Position numbers and translations under genes: made by a program
The notes under the pieces: generated by a model
The model's input: the letters and a program-made list of their open reading frames with translations, nothing else
Told to the model about the DNA's origin: nothing
The model's database searches: none
Shown here: in pieces, positions 1 to 7,690 of the stretch
Numbering within the stretch: position 1 is the stretch's first letter
How the letters are laid out: the number at the start of each line of letters is the position of its first letter
Source of the DNA: an uncultured Collinsella sp.
GTDB lineage: Bacteria > Actinomycetota > Coriobacteriia > Coriobacteriales > Coriobacteriaceae
Length of the DNA stretch: 9,793 nt
Assembly: GCA_902490445.1 (NCBI GenBank)
Contig: CABUDZ010000079.1
Coordinates: 1 to 9,793, forward strand
Reading direction: 5' to 3'

Positions 1-35
1 AGAAATGTCTGTATCTTTATATGATCCCCTATTTT

Positions 36-160
36 CGAAAGTATGCGGCAAAATTTGGAACTGCCAACCAGACCGCAGTTTTATCAACAATTTATCAGGG
101 GTTTTGTTGCCAAAAAACGTCGTGTGCTCGGCGGTCTCGAAATTTGCCGCATACTTCCGG
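36..160. repeat. Structured intergenic segment with nested inverted repeats
   Basis: No gene is visible in the first 245 bases, which are more AT-rich than the rest. A perfect 14-bp inverted repeat joins AAGTATGCGGCAAA (39-52) to TTTGCCGCATACTT (143-156), and it can be stretched to 36-53 with one mismatch. Between the arms are three smaller inverted pairs: AACTGC 59-64 with GCAGTT 75-80, CAACAA 85-90 with TTGTTG 104-109, and AGACCGC 70-76 with GCGGTCT 131-137. The first and third pairs compete for shared bases, so alternative folds are possible. It could be a small miniature element, a structured RNA, or the folded 3' end of a transcript entering from the left. I do not recognise a named family. 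The arms are seen directly; any function is inference. Confidence 0.45.
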
Positions 161-198
161 AAAACCGCCCGCGAGCGCTGTGCTCGCGGGCGGTTTTT
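161..198. terminator. Bidirectional intrinsic terminator
   Basis: A perfect 16-bp stem runs AAAACCGCCCGCGAGC (161-176), loop GCTGT (177-181), GCTCGCGGGCGGTTTT (182-197), with T continuing to 198. Because the stem begins with AAAA and ends with TTTT, both strands give a GC-rich hairpin followed by a U-tract. It lies about 48 bases past the stop codon of the minus-strand DUF362 gene and is its natural terminator. It would equally stop a plus-strand transcript coming from the left edge. Confidence 0.93.
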
Positions 199-245
199 GC
201 TTGAATTACGCCACGAATGCGCTTGTTTTGTCCAATAGCTAGGCG

Positions 246-1451
246 CTATTTGACCTCGATGAGCTCGTACTTGCTCGTGCCCAGGCCGATCTTCTCGGCA
301 TGCGCGATGCACGCGCGCCAGTCGGTGTCGGGATGCGTGATGCAGAAGGGATCCTTGGCCTGCTCGCCCTCCAGATGCTCGTGGTTGTGCTCCATCTTGG
401 CGGCGCTGTCGGCAAGCTCGGTGTTGGGCAGCGGCTCGGATGCCATGACGGCATCGGCACAGGCCTGGTCGATGGCGACTGGATCGAAGCTCGCGAACAT
501 GCCAATGTCGTTGACGATGGGCGTGTCGTTTTCGGGATGGCAATCGCAGTTGGGGCTGATATCCATAGCCAGCGAAATATGGAAGCTGGGGCGATCCTGG
601 ACAACGGCCTTCGTATACTCGGCGATCTTGTAGTTGAGTACGTCGGCCGCGGCGTCATAGTCGGGCTTGATGCAGTCCTGGTTGCACGCCGCAATGCAGC
701 GTCCGCAGCCCACGCAGCGATCGTGGTCGATGGCAGCCACGTGAACCGTGCGGGTACTGCCGTTGGCAAGCTCGCGCTCACGCGTACCGTCAAACGTGAT
801 GGCGCTGTGCGCGCAAATCTTCTCGCAGGCACGGCAACCTACGCAGTTGGTAGTATCGACGCTCGGCTTGCCGGCGGCATGCTGCTCCATCTTGCCGGCA
901 CGGCTGCCGCCTCCCATGCCCAGGTTCTTCATGGCGCCGCCAAAACCGGCCTGCTCATGACCCTTAAAGTGCGTGAGGCTGATCACGATGTCGGCATCCA
1001 TGAGTGCCTGACCAATCTTTGCCTCTCGCACGTACTCACCGCCCTCGACCGGGACGAGTGCCTCGTCGGTACCCTTGAGGCCGTCGGCGATGATGATCTG
1101 GCAGCCCGTGGCATACGGGGTAAAGCCGTTCTGGTAGGCGGTGTCGATGTGCTCGAGCGCGTTTTTGCGGCTACCGACATAGAGCGTGTTGCAGTCGGTG
1201 AGGAAGGGCTTGCCGCCCAGCTCCTTGACGACATCCGCGACGGCGCGGGCGTAGTTGGGGCGCAAAAAGCTCAGATTGCCCAGCTCGCCAAAGTGAATCT
1301 TGATGGCGACGAACTTGTTCTCGAAGTCAATCTGCTCAATACCGGCGCGACGGATGAGGCGCTTGAGTTTGTCGAGTTGGCTCTCGCGAGCATGCGTGCG
1401 CAGGTTGGTGAAGTACACCTTAGCGGGTGCTGCGGGTGCAGTTGCGGTCAT
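246..1451 (-). CDS. DUF362 domain protein with two 4Fe-4S ferredoxin motifs
   Basis: A 401-residue soluble protein with no signal peptide or membrane segment. The DUF362 fold spans most of the chain, with motifs such as CNTLYVGSRKNALEH (87-101) and HFKGHEQAGFGGAMKNLGMG (161-180). Two ferredoxin motifs are inserted: C203-x2-C206-x2-C209-x3-C213 and C246-x2-C249-x2-C252-x3-C256. After them come a CDC pair (C302, C304) and a conserved-looking FASFDPVAIDQA segment (319-330). The tail has an acidic, His-rich stretch (HNHEHLEGE, 355-363). The family is widespread in anaerobes and its reaction is not settled; an electron-transfer or Fe-S-dependent role is inference from the clusters. The ATG at 1451 is preceded by GAGGGG (1460-1465 on the minus strand) at 8 nt, which supports this start. 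It appears to be a single-gene unit with its own promoter and terminator. Identity as DUF362 plus ferredoxin is firm; the function is open. Confidence 0.93.
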   Translation of the reverse strand: MTATAPAAPAKVYFTNLRTHARESQLDKLKRLIRRAGIEQIDFENKFVAIKIHFGELGNLSFLRPNYARAVADVVKELGGKPFLTDCNTLYVGSRKNALEHIDTAYQNGFTPYATGCQIIIADGLKGTDEALVPVEGGEYVREAKIGQALMDADIVISLTHFKGHEQAGFGGAMKNLGMGGGSRAGKMEQHAAGKPSVDTTNCVGCRACEKICAHSAITFDGTRERELANGSTRTVHVAAIDHDRCVGCGRCIAACNQDCIKPDYDAAADVLNYKIAEYTKAVVQDRPSFHISLAMDISPNCDCHPENDTPIVNDIGMFASFDPVAIDQACADAVMASEPLPNTELADSAAKMEHNHEHLEGEQAKDPFCITHPDTDWRACIAHAEKIGLGTSKYELIEVK

Positions 1452-1493
1452 AGATCTATCCCCTCGGTCTATATGGCGTTACAGACATAGAGG

Positions 1494-1524
1494 ATGGTAC
1501 CCGTTGAAGTGGGGTTGAAGTCAA
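1494..1524 (-). promoter_or_regulatory. Candidate MerR-type promoter of the DUF362 gene
   Basis: On the minus strand, TTGACT (1519-1524) serves as a good -35 box and TACCAT (1494-1499) as a weak -10, separated by 19 bp. This long spacer is the hallmark of promoters that MerR-family activators untwist. Inside and around the spacer, ACTTCAAC occurs twice with an 11-bp period (1514-1521 and 1503-1510), so both copies face the same side of the helix. Classic MerR sites are inverted, not direct, repeats, which weakens the assignment. The predicted leader to the ribosome binding site is about 25 nt. No regulator gene lies in the window. Confidence 0.45.
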
Positions 1525-1546
1525 GCGCAACGCCGAGTCGCTAGGC

Positions 1547-1656
1547 ACTCATTGGGGACAGACTTAACATGAGTGCTTGCCGCCCGGCCAGCGAGCCGGC
1601 GATCCGGCAAAGACTGTCCCCGATGACCAGTCATTTAAGAACGTCCCCGATGACTA
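1547..1656. repeat. Compound REP-like element A
   Basis: This element fills the gap between the DUF362 promoter and the 3' end of the FtsX permease gene. It starts with one REP-like unit (1547-1574: ACTCATTGGGGACAG core, ends ACTCAT/ATGAGT). Next is a GC hairpin with outer TTGCCG (1577-1582)/CGGCAA (1605-1610) and inner CCGGC (1584-1588)/GCCGG (1595-1599). It then has a half unit with CTGTCCCC (1614-1621) and a second, inverted unit (1629-1655) bounded by AGTCAT/ATGACT. The first 21 bases and the inverted last 21 match at 16 positions, giving imperfect terminal inverted repeats. Bases 1586-1656 match element B (5226-5296) at 62 of 71 positions without gaps. The right end overlaps the permease stop codon TAG (1654-1656). 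The design resembles REP/REPIN sequences mobilised in trans by a Y1-type transposase, but no such gene is in the window. Confidence 0.8.
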
Positions 1657-4320
1657 CTCTTGCACCTTGAGGGCCTCGGCTAGGCTGACGCGCTTGATAG
1701 AGCGCGTGTGCAGCAGCGCCACGACCAGGTAGGTCGCAAAGCCAATGCCGACGCATGCAGCCATGGACCAAGCGGGCACGTAAATCTCGATATTGCCGTT
1801 ATAGGCGAGCAGCATAGAGCGGAAGATGGCCGTGAGCGAGCCGATGATCACCGGCAGGCTCAGCACGAGCGATGCCACCACGCACAGCGTGATCGAGCGG
1901 ATGTACAGATGCGAAATCTCGCCATCGCGATAGCCAAAGACCTTCATGTAGCTGATCGACCGGGCGCTATGGTCGATAACAGCCTTGGTCAGCAGATACA
2001 TAAACAGCAGGAAGATAAACACCGCGAGCCCGACCATCATGCCGATCATTTTGCTCATCATGCCGATGAACTGGTCGCCCACGGCGCGCATGTCGTCGGG
2101 CGTGGTGTCGCCGGCAAAGTAGCGCGCATCGAGGTCGAGCTTCTCGTCGCTCACATAGCCGTTAAAGCAGGCGGCGTCGTTGTCGAACAGCTCGTTAAAG
2201 TCGTCGATACTCATATAGATATTCATGTCCGACTTGGAGCCCCAGGCACAGTCCTTGCCCGCGTACTCAAGGGAATAATGCTCGCCCTCGTACTTGTCGC
2301 TGAGCGTGACCTTCTGACCCTCGCTCCAGCCAAACTTATCGAGCAGACCGCCGCCAAAGACGACGCGCCCATCGCCGACGTCGAGGTCTTTCCAATAACG
2401 CGAATCGGATGAAATACCGTAGACAGAAATCGTCTCCTCGCCATTACCATCACCACGGTCGTATTGCAGCTGGTAAACGGCGTATTTCTCGGCCTGCGCG
2501 ATTGCGCCCGCGCCGTTGTCGGTCGTATTGACCGGGTGGATATCGTCGTTGTCAGTGTCGATCTTAGAGGCCTTGTCGATCAGGTCGATAGCCTCATCGC
2601 GGTCGCAGCCGAGGGCATCGGCAAGATCGTCAAGGCGCGCGTAGAGCGCATCCTTCTTGTCCTGGACCTTGGCAAGCGCATCCTGCGCCGCAGTCTGGCT
2701 CTCGGCAGACGGAGATGCAGTCGCGGCATCGGTCGCCGCCTGCGCTGCATCGGCCGCGTCGTCAAGCTCGTCATCGGCATCCTGAGCGGCGGAAAGCAGC
2801 GCGCCGTCAACCGACTGCAAGCGCTCGAGCGCCGACCACTGCTCGCGCTCCTCGGCAGTGCCCTCGAGCTCTAGCGGAGCCTTGAGTGTGTACTGGTGCT
2901 CGGCGACCAGGCTCGTCTCGAGGTTGTCGGCGTAGTGCGTCATCGTAGGCAGAATCGCCAGGCCAAAGAGCAAAAGCAGCGACCCAAACGCAATGCCCAC
3001 GAAGAGCGTAGCGAAGTTGCCCAGGTTGCGCAGGAAGACGCGCAGGCGAAAGCGCGAGACAAAGCCCATGCGCTCCGGCAGCTGCACGCCGCGCTTGGTG
3101 CCCGATTTGCCGCTCGCCTCGTGACGAAGGAACTGCAACGGCGTCTTGCCCATCTTGCGAAGCAGGCCCACCAGCGTGATAAGGATGAGCGCGGCGGCAG
3201 GAACCACGGCGCACTTCACGAAGATCTCCCAGCTCCAGTACACCTGGAAGGGCGGCAGGCTGTACGAGCCGTAGTAGAGGCCGCGCATGGGCTCGGTAAA
3301 GAACGCGACGCCGAGCGCGGTGCCCAAAAGCGCCGCGACCACGCCCACGATGGCGGGAAGCGCCAGGTAGTGAAGCACGATCTCACGACGACGATAGCCG
3401 CTGGCGAGCAGCGTGCCGATGATGGCGCTCTCTTCCTCGATGGTGGCGTCAGTGAGCACCACAAAGACAAATGCCATGATCACGATGATAATGTTGAGCA
3501 GCGTCATCCACATCATGGAGTCACCGTCCACGTCATCGCGCGCATAGCCAATACCCTGGTTGGAATCGGCATCGATAAGATCGTCGACGCGCGCATCGGC
3601 ATCCGCCAGCGCCTCGACCATATCCTGCTCGGCATCGACGCGGTCCGCGGTGGGGAGGTCGCGATCGGCAAAGGTGAAGGAGTAGGTGTAGGCAGGCGCG
3701 CCACCGGCATCCTCGAGCACGGTAAAACCGGCGTCGGTGACCTCGGCGACGCCATACGTGATGGTGTTCACCGTAAAGTCCGAATTGTTAAGGAACAGCG
3801 CCTGACTATCGGGCTGGGTCATGATGCCGCAGATGGTGTAGGTGCGGCCCTCAAGCTCGACCTTATCGCCCACGGCGAGGTCGTTGTTGGTGGCGAAGAC
3901 ACGGTCGATTGCCACCTCATCGTCCGCCCTGGGCTGCCTGCCCTCACAGTAGGACGCGATATCGACCTTGGTGCGGTGCGCATAGGTGCGCAGGGTGCGC
4001 TTGGTGCCGTCGTCGCCGGACGCCTTTTTGATGATGGCGTCGATAGAGAAGTTCTTGTAGAGCGTAACGCCGCCGACATCTTCCGCCGCGTCCTCAGCAG
4101 CCTTGAGCTGGTCGTCGGTGGCCTCGAAGGAGGTGGTCACGCGGCCGTCCTCAATCGTGTACTCGTCGCGCATGTCGTCGATGAGGCAGCCGATGGAATG
4201 CGCCGCGAGCAAAAAGCCCGAGGTAAGGGCGATGCTTCCGCACATAAGCAAAAAGATGCCCAGGTACTTGCCGATATTGCGGCGCAGCTCGCGCGGGAGT
4301 CGTTTTGCGAGAGGTGTCAT
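1654..4320 (-). CDS. ABC transporter permease with two FtsX domains
   Basis: A membrane subunit of 888 residues, probably the exporter partner of the ATPase encoded just upstream. After a basic N-terminus (MTPLAKRLPRELRRN) comes a membrane helix near 20-42, an outer MacB-like domain (about 43-268), and three helices near 270-292, 317-340 and 369-387. A second copy of the layout follows: a helix near 436-457, a second outer domain (about 460-757), and three helices near 758-777, 810-829 and 848-870. Each copy has a cytoplasmic coupling segment of FtsX type (EESAIIGTLLASGYRRREI; ARSISYMKVFGYRDGEI). A block near 495-595 is rich in Ala and Asp, probably coiled, and looks inserted into the second outer domain. 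The ATG at 4320 is preferred; a TTG at 4335 would add five residues but overlaps the ATPase gene. Stop codon TAG ends inside repeat element A. Substrate unknown: peptide, lipid or drug efflux are all possible. Confidence 0.92.
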   Translation of the reverse strand: MTPLAKRLPRELRRNIGKYLGIFLLMCGSIALTSGFLLAAHSIGCLIDDMRDEYTIEDGRVTTSFEATDDQLKAAEDAAEDVGGVTLYKNFSIDAIIKKASGDDGTKRTLRTYAHRTKVDIASYCEGRQPRADDEVAIDRVFATNNDLAVGDKVELEGRTYTICGIMTQPDSQALFLNNSDFTVNTITYGVAEVTDAGFTVLEDAGGAPAYTYSFTFADRDLPTADRVDAEQDMVEALADADARVDDLIDADSNQGIGYARDDVDGDSMMWMTLLNIIIVIMAFVFVVLTDATIEEESAIIGTLLASGYRRREIVLHYLALPAIVGVVAALLGTALGVAFFTEPMRGLYYGSYSLPPFQVYWSWEIFVKCAVVPAAALILITLVGLLRKMGKTPLQFLRHEASGKSGTKRGVQLPERMGFVSRFRLRVFLRNLGNFATLFVGIAFGSLLLLFGLAILPTMTHYADNLETSLVAEHQYTLKAPLELEGTAEEREQWSALERLQSVDGALLSAAQDADDELDDAADAAQAATDAATASPSAESQTAAQDALAKVQDKKDALYARLDDLADALGCDRDEAIDLIDKASKIDTDNDDIHPVNTTDNGAGAIAQAEKYAVYQLQYDRGDGNGEETISVYGISSDSRYWKDLDVGDGRVVFGGGLLDKFGWSEGQKVTLSDKYEGEHYSLEYAGKDCAWGSKSDMNIYMSIDDFNELFDNDAACFNGYVSDEKLDLDARYFAGDTTPDDMRAVGDQFIGMMSKMIGMMVGLAVFIFLLFMYLLTKAVIDHSARSISYMKVFGYRDGEISHLYIRSITLCVVASLVLSLPVIIGSLTAIFRSMLLAYNGNIEIYVPAWSMAACVGIGFATYLVVALLHTRSIKRVSLAEALKVQE

Positions 4321-4328
4321 GGCGTCGC

Positions 4329-5042
<714 letters not shown>

Positions 5043-5080
5043 GCTATCCCCCGTTGTTAGCCTTCTGCTACTTTATGAGC

Positions 5081-5106
5081 ATAATAGTAAACCTGGGCGA
5101 ACTATT
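5081..5106 (-). promoter_or_regulatory. Possible promoter -10 and operator before the ATPase/FtsX operon
   Basis: The gap between this operon and element B has an AT-rich patch. On the minus strand a TATTAT box (5081-5086) could be a -10, but I see no good -35. An inverted repeat AATAGT (5083-5088) / ACTATT (5101-5106) with a 12-bp spacer overlaps the box, which would suit a dimeric repressor of TetR or GntR type. Six-base arms in an AT-rich patch can arise by chance, so this is a weak call. Confidence 0.3.
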
Positions 5107-5138
5107 TTTGGAGCGAGGCCTGGATTTTATTTCAGACT

Positions 5139-5198
5139 AGTCATTGGGGACAGACTTAAATGACTGAAACCACTCATTTAATTCTGTCCCCAATGAGT
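5139..5198. repeat. REPIN-like inverted pair, left part of element B
   Basis: Two 27-nt units face each other across a 6-nt spacer. Unit one (5139-5165) begins AGTCATTGGGGACAG and ends ATGACT. Unit two (5172-5198) is its reverse complement at 24 of 27 positions. Each unit also has self-complementary ends (AGTCATT/AATGACT; ACTCATT/AATGAGT), so each can fold alone or the pair can form one long hairpin of about 27 bp. This matches the definition of a REPIN, two inverted REP units moving as one. Element A has only one unit at the equivalent place. Confidence 0.82.
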
Positions 5199-5204
5199 GC
5201 CGCC

Positions 5205-5296
5205 AGGGACAGCTCTTGCCAGTCCGGCCGGCGAGCCGGCGAATCGGCAAAGACTGTCCCCAGCGACCGGTCGTTTAAGAACGTCCCCAATGACTA
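5205..5296. repeat. Right module of element B, homologous to element A
   Basis: An outer GGGACAG (5207-5213) / CTGTCCC (5254-5260) pair encloses TTGCC (5216-5220) / GGCAA (5246-5250) and an inner CCGGC (5224-5228) / GCCGG (5235-5239) hairpin with a six-base loop. A further inverted REP-like unit follows (5269-5295), matching the reverse complement of unit 5139-5165 at 22 of 27 positions. Bases 5226-5296 align without gaps to 1586-1656 with nine substitutions, and the inner stems are kept. It ends 5 bases before the stop codon of the ABC-2 permease gene. There is no U-tract, so it is not a canonical terminator, although it sits where the exporter operon's terminator would be expected. Confidence 0.8.
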
Positions 5297-5301
5297 GGCG
5301 G

Positions 5302-6507
5302 TTAGGCGCGGGATTTGTTGTGGGCGAGGGCTAGGCCTACGGCGGCGATGGCGACGGCGAAGAGCACGGTGACGCCCAGGTCGCAGGCGATGTCGCCCAG
5401 CACGGTGGACGTCAGGTCCGCGGCGAGCGCCTTGCTGATCGCGTCGTTCACCCAATATGTCGGCACAAAGTGTGCCACGGTCTGCACGGCCGAGCCCATC
5501 AGCGACAGCGGCATCCAGGCGCCGCCCAAAAACGTCATGAGCATGCCGAGCAAGTTGCCCACGCCGTTGAGCAGCTCCTCGCGCGCGCCCAAGCTCGACA
5601 GGGTAAAGCCAACGGCCAGCGGCGTGCACGCCAGGGCAAACGTCGCTGCCAGCGCCAGGCACACGCGACCCACACCGACCTCGGCGACCGCGCCGGCAAA
5701 GCCCACGACACCCACCATGCTCGACACGAACCAGATGCAGACGGTGAGCACCGCGGCAGCCGCGAACACAGCAAGCGAACGCTGGCGCTCGGAGACCGGG
5801 CCGGCCTCCATGCGGCGCACGCGCTCGGACTCGCTCATGCCCGAGAACACCAATCCCACCGACACGATGACCGACGAGATGATCGCGTACGCGCCAAAGT
5901 TGAAGTACGACTCGAGTGGGGCGACGTCAGTCGATTCGACCTTGACCTGCTCGATCTGGACCTCGGCGCGCTTGACGGCAGCGTGCTCGGCGGCCTTGGC
6001 GACCTCGCCGTCGGAAGCAGCTGGCTCAAGTGCCGCCGCGGCGCCCGCAAGCGAGATCCACCGCGAGGCCTCGGCAGACGAGAGCGCCGCCGCCATGGTA
6101 CCGGAGCCGTACGTCACATCGAGCTTGGGCAGGTCTTCCCCCGCACGGGCGGCTGCAACAAGATCGTCCTCAAACCCCTCCGGGATAAAGAACACGCAAT
6201 CGGCGCTGCCCTTGGCGCTATTGCTCTTGGAGAGCGCATCCGCAAGGTCGTACGTGTCGTCACCAACGCCCGTGACCAGGTCAAAGCGTGAGCCTAGGTG
6301 CTTGGTAAGCGCCCGCGAAAGGTCGCTATTGTCGCGGTCGACCACGATCACGTTGGTGTCGTAGGGCTCGTACTCGGTAAGCTGCGACGAGTTCCAGCTC
6401 ACCGAGGCCGCGATGAATACGCCCATGAGCGAGATGAACACCGTATAGATGAGCAGGTAGAACGGGTGCGCCAGCGCCATGCGAAGCGCGGTCTTAAAGG
6501 TGCTCAT
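5302..6507 (-). CDS. ABC-2 type transporter permease (second of pair)
   Basis: A 401-residue membrane subunit of the ABC-2 (NatB/YhaP-like) exporter family. It has one N-terminal helix (about 17-37), a large outer domain (about 38-202), and five helices near 203-223, 246-268, 283-303, 315-335 and 376-395. The motif GGAWMPLSLMG (328-338), followed by a FVPTYWVNDA segment, is typical of the ABC-2 membrane domain. The outer domain has an Ala/Glu-rich, probably helical stretch (156-185). The ATG at 6507 is chosen because it follows a strong GGAAGGAG site (6513-6520) at 5 nt; an in-frame TTG at 6522 lies upstream of that site and is unlikely. It overlaps the previous gene by 14 bases, so translation is probably coupled. 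It likely forms a heterodimer with that permease. Drug, peptide or lipid export are possible. Confidence 0.92.
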   Translation of the reverse strand: MSTFKTALRMALAHPFYLLIYTVFISLMGVFIAASVSWNSSQLTEYEPYDTNVIVVDRDNSDLSRALTKHLGSRFDLVTGVGDDTYDLADALSKSNSAKGSADCVFFIPEGFEDDLVAAARAGEDLPKLDVTYGSGTMAAALSSAEASRWISLAGAAAALEPAASDGEVAKAAEHAAVKRAEVQIEQVKVESTDVAPLESYFNFGAYAIISSVIVSVGLVFSGMSESERVRRMEAGPVSERQRSLAVFAAAAVLTVCIWFVSSMVGVVGFAGAVAEVGVGRVCLALAATFALACTPLAVGFTLSSLGAREELLNGVGNLLGMLMTFLGGAWMPLSLMGSAVQTVAHFVPTYWVNDAISKALAADLTSTVLGDIACDLGVTVLFAVAIAAVGLALAHNKSRA

Positions 6508-7681
6508 AGCGGCTCCTTCCAAAGATCAGCGTAGCGGCGACGACAAACACCAGGGTCATCAGGACGAGCGCACCGGCGCGGACGGCAAAGGGCCCCAGGT
6601 CCTCAAAGAAATACAGGCGATTGAACATGTCGCAGATGAGCTTGACGGGGTTGAGCCAGCACTCGGCCGGAAAGGCGCGGGCGACGTCGTCGGCAAGCGC
6701 CATCGCCGGCTCGCCGTAGAGGCCGGCGAACAGGGCGCACGTGGTGGCAAAGCCCGTGAGGATGCCCGACTTGGACGCCTTGCCACCCTTAACGGGAAGC
6801 GTGCCCACAAAGAGCCCCAGGCCCGTGGCGGCAAGCGCGGATGCAGCACCGCCCAGCAGGCACAGCCCCTCGCGCCCGCCAAAGTCGACGCCAACGACTA
6901 GGCGCACGTAGCCAATCGCGACCGCCATCGAGGCAAAGGAAACCAGCCACGAGCCGACAAAGATGCCGGCTAGCGACGCCGTCTTGGAAAGGCCACCCAC
7001 GCAGCGACGCGCGCCAAGGCCCGACAGATTGGGCTGCAGATCGACGACGCTCAAGGCGGCAAACTCGGCAGACATCATCGCGACCAGGCCAAAAAGCGCG
7101 TAATAGTAGATGACCGTGCCATCGGGCGTGGTGCGTGTCAGGCTTACACGGCGGGTGCCGCCCTCGAGCGACAGGGCGCGCGCAACCGTCTCCGGATCGG
7201 CGAGCGCCGCCGGGTTGTCCTGGGCAATCTGGGACATGAGCTCGGCATTTTGCGTATACGAACTTGCCACCGTCTCAAGGATGCTGCGGTCGGTGAGCAC
7301 CGTCGACGCACGCGAGCTGTCATAGCTCGAAAGCAGCGTGAGCTTGGGCGTGCCCGCGGCATCGACCGTGTAGATGCCCGCGACTTCGCCGGCCTTGAGC
7401 GCACGGTTCGCGGCGGTCACATCCTCGCGCTCGTGAATCTCAAGCAGCTGGTCGTCACCTTCCTTGGCAAGCGAAGCCGCCACGTTCTTAAAGGTCGAAG
7501 CGTCCCAGGCCCCATCCGCCACGACGGCAACCGGCACCGGATCGACCTTTCCGTCAGAGCTGAGGTTCACAAACATAAACATGAACATCGTTGAAAGCGC
7601 AATGGGAAAGATCGCGCCCCAAACCCATGTACTCGGTCGACGCAATAGCGTCTTGAGCGTGGTGATGATAGTGTTGAACAT
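6494..7681 (-). CDS. ABC-2 type transporter permease (first of pair)
   Basis: A 395-residue membrane protein with the same plan as its downstream neighbour: an N-terminal helix (about 19-39), an outer domain (about 40-188), then five helices near 190-210, 234-260, 273-293, 305-325 and 368-388. The segment AECWLNPVKLICDMFNRLYF (339-358) corresponds to the conserved pre-last-helix region of ABC-2 permeases. The ATG at 7681 follows AGGGGG (7687-7692) at 5 nt, and that site includes part of the TAG stop of the ATPase gene. A GTG at 7687 in frame would lie inside the site and is less likely. The 9-base gap upstream and 14-base overlap downstream mark a translationally coupled operon. The two permeases are diverged, which favours a heterodimeric channel. 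Confidence 0.92.
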   Translation of the reverse strand: MFNTIITTLKTLLRRPSTWVWGAIFPIALSTMFMFMFVNLSSDGKVDPVPVAVVADGAWDASTFKNVAASLAKEGDDQLLEIHEREDVTAANRALKAGEVAGIYTVDAAGTPKLTLLSSYDSSRASTVLTDRSILETVASSYTQNAELMSQIAQDNPAALADPETVARALSLEGGTRRVSLTRTTPDGTVIYYYALFGLVAMMSAEFAALSVVDLQPNLSGLGARRCVGGLSKTASLAGIFVGSWLVSFASMAVAIGYVRLVVGVDFGGREGLCLLGGAASALAATGLGLFVGTLPVKGGKASKSGILTGFATTCALFAGLYGEPAMALADDVARAFPAECWLNPVKLICDMFNRLYFFEDLGPFAVRAGALVLMTLVFVVAATLIFGRSRYEHL

Positions 7682-7690
7682 GGCCACCCC

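Noticed and set aside
5..238. Short plus-strand frames at the left edge (77 and 73 codons)
   Set aside because: They run through the inverted repeats and the terminator hairpin, have no good ribosome site and no recognisable domain.
300..1490. Long plus-strand open frame (396 codons) opposite the DUF362 gene
   Set aside because: It mirrors the DUF362 frame, a usual effect of GC-rich codon bias. The opposite strand has clear Fe-S motifs and a ribosome site, while this product has no recognisable domain.
1577..1610. GC hairpin of element A as a rho-independent terminator
   Set aside because: The stem is good, but no T-tract follows on either strand, so it is treated as part of the repeat.
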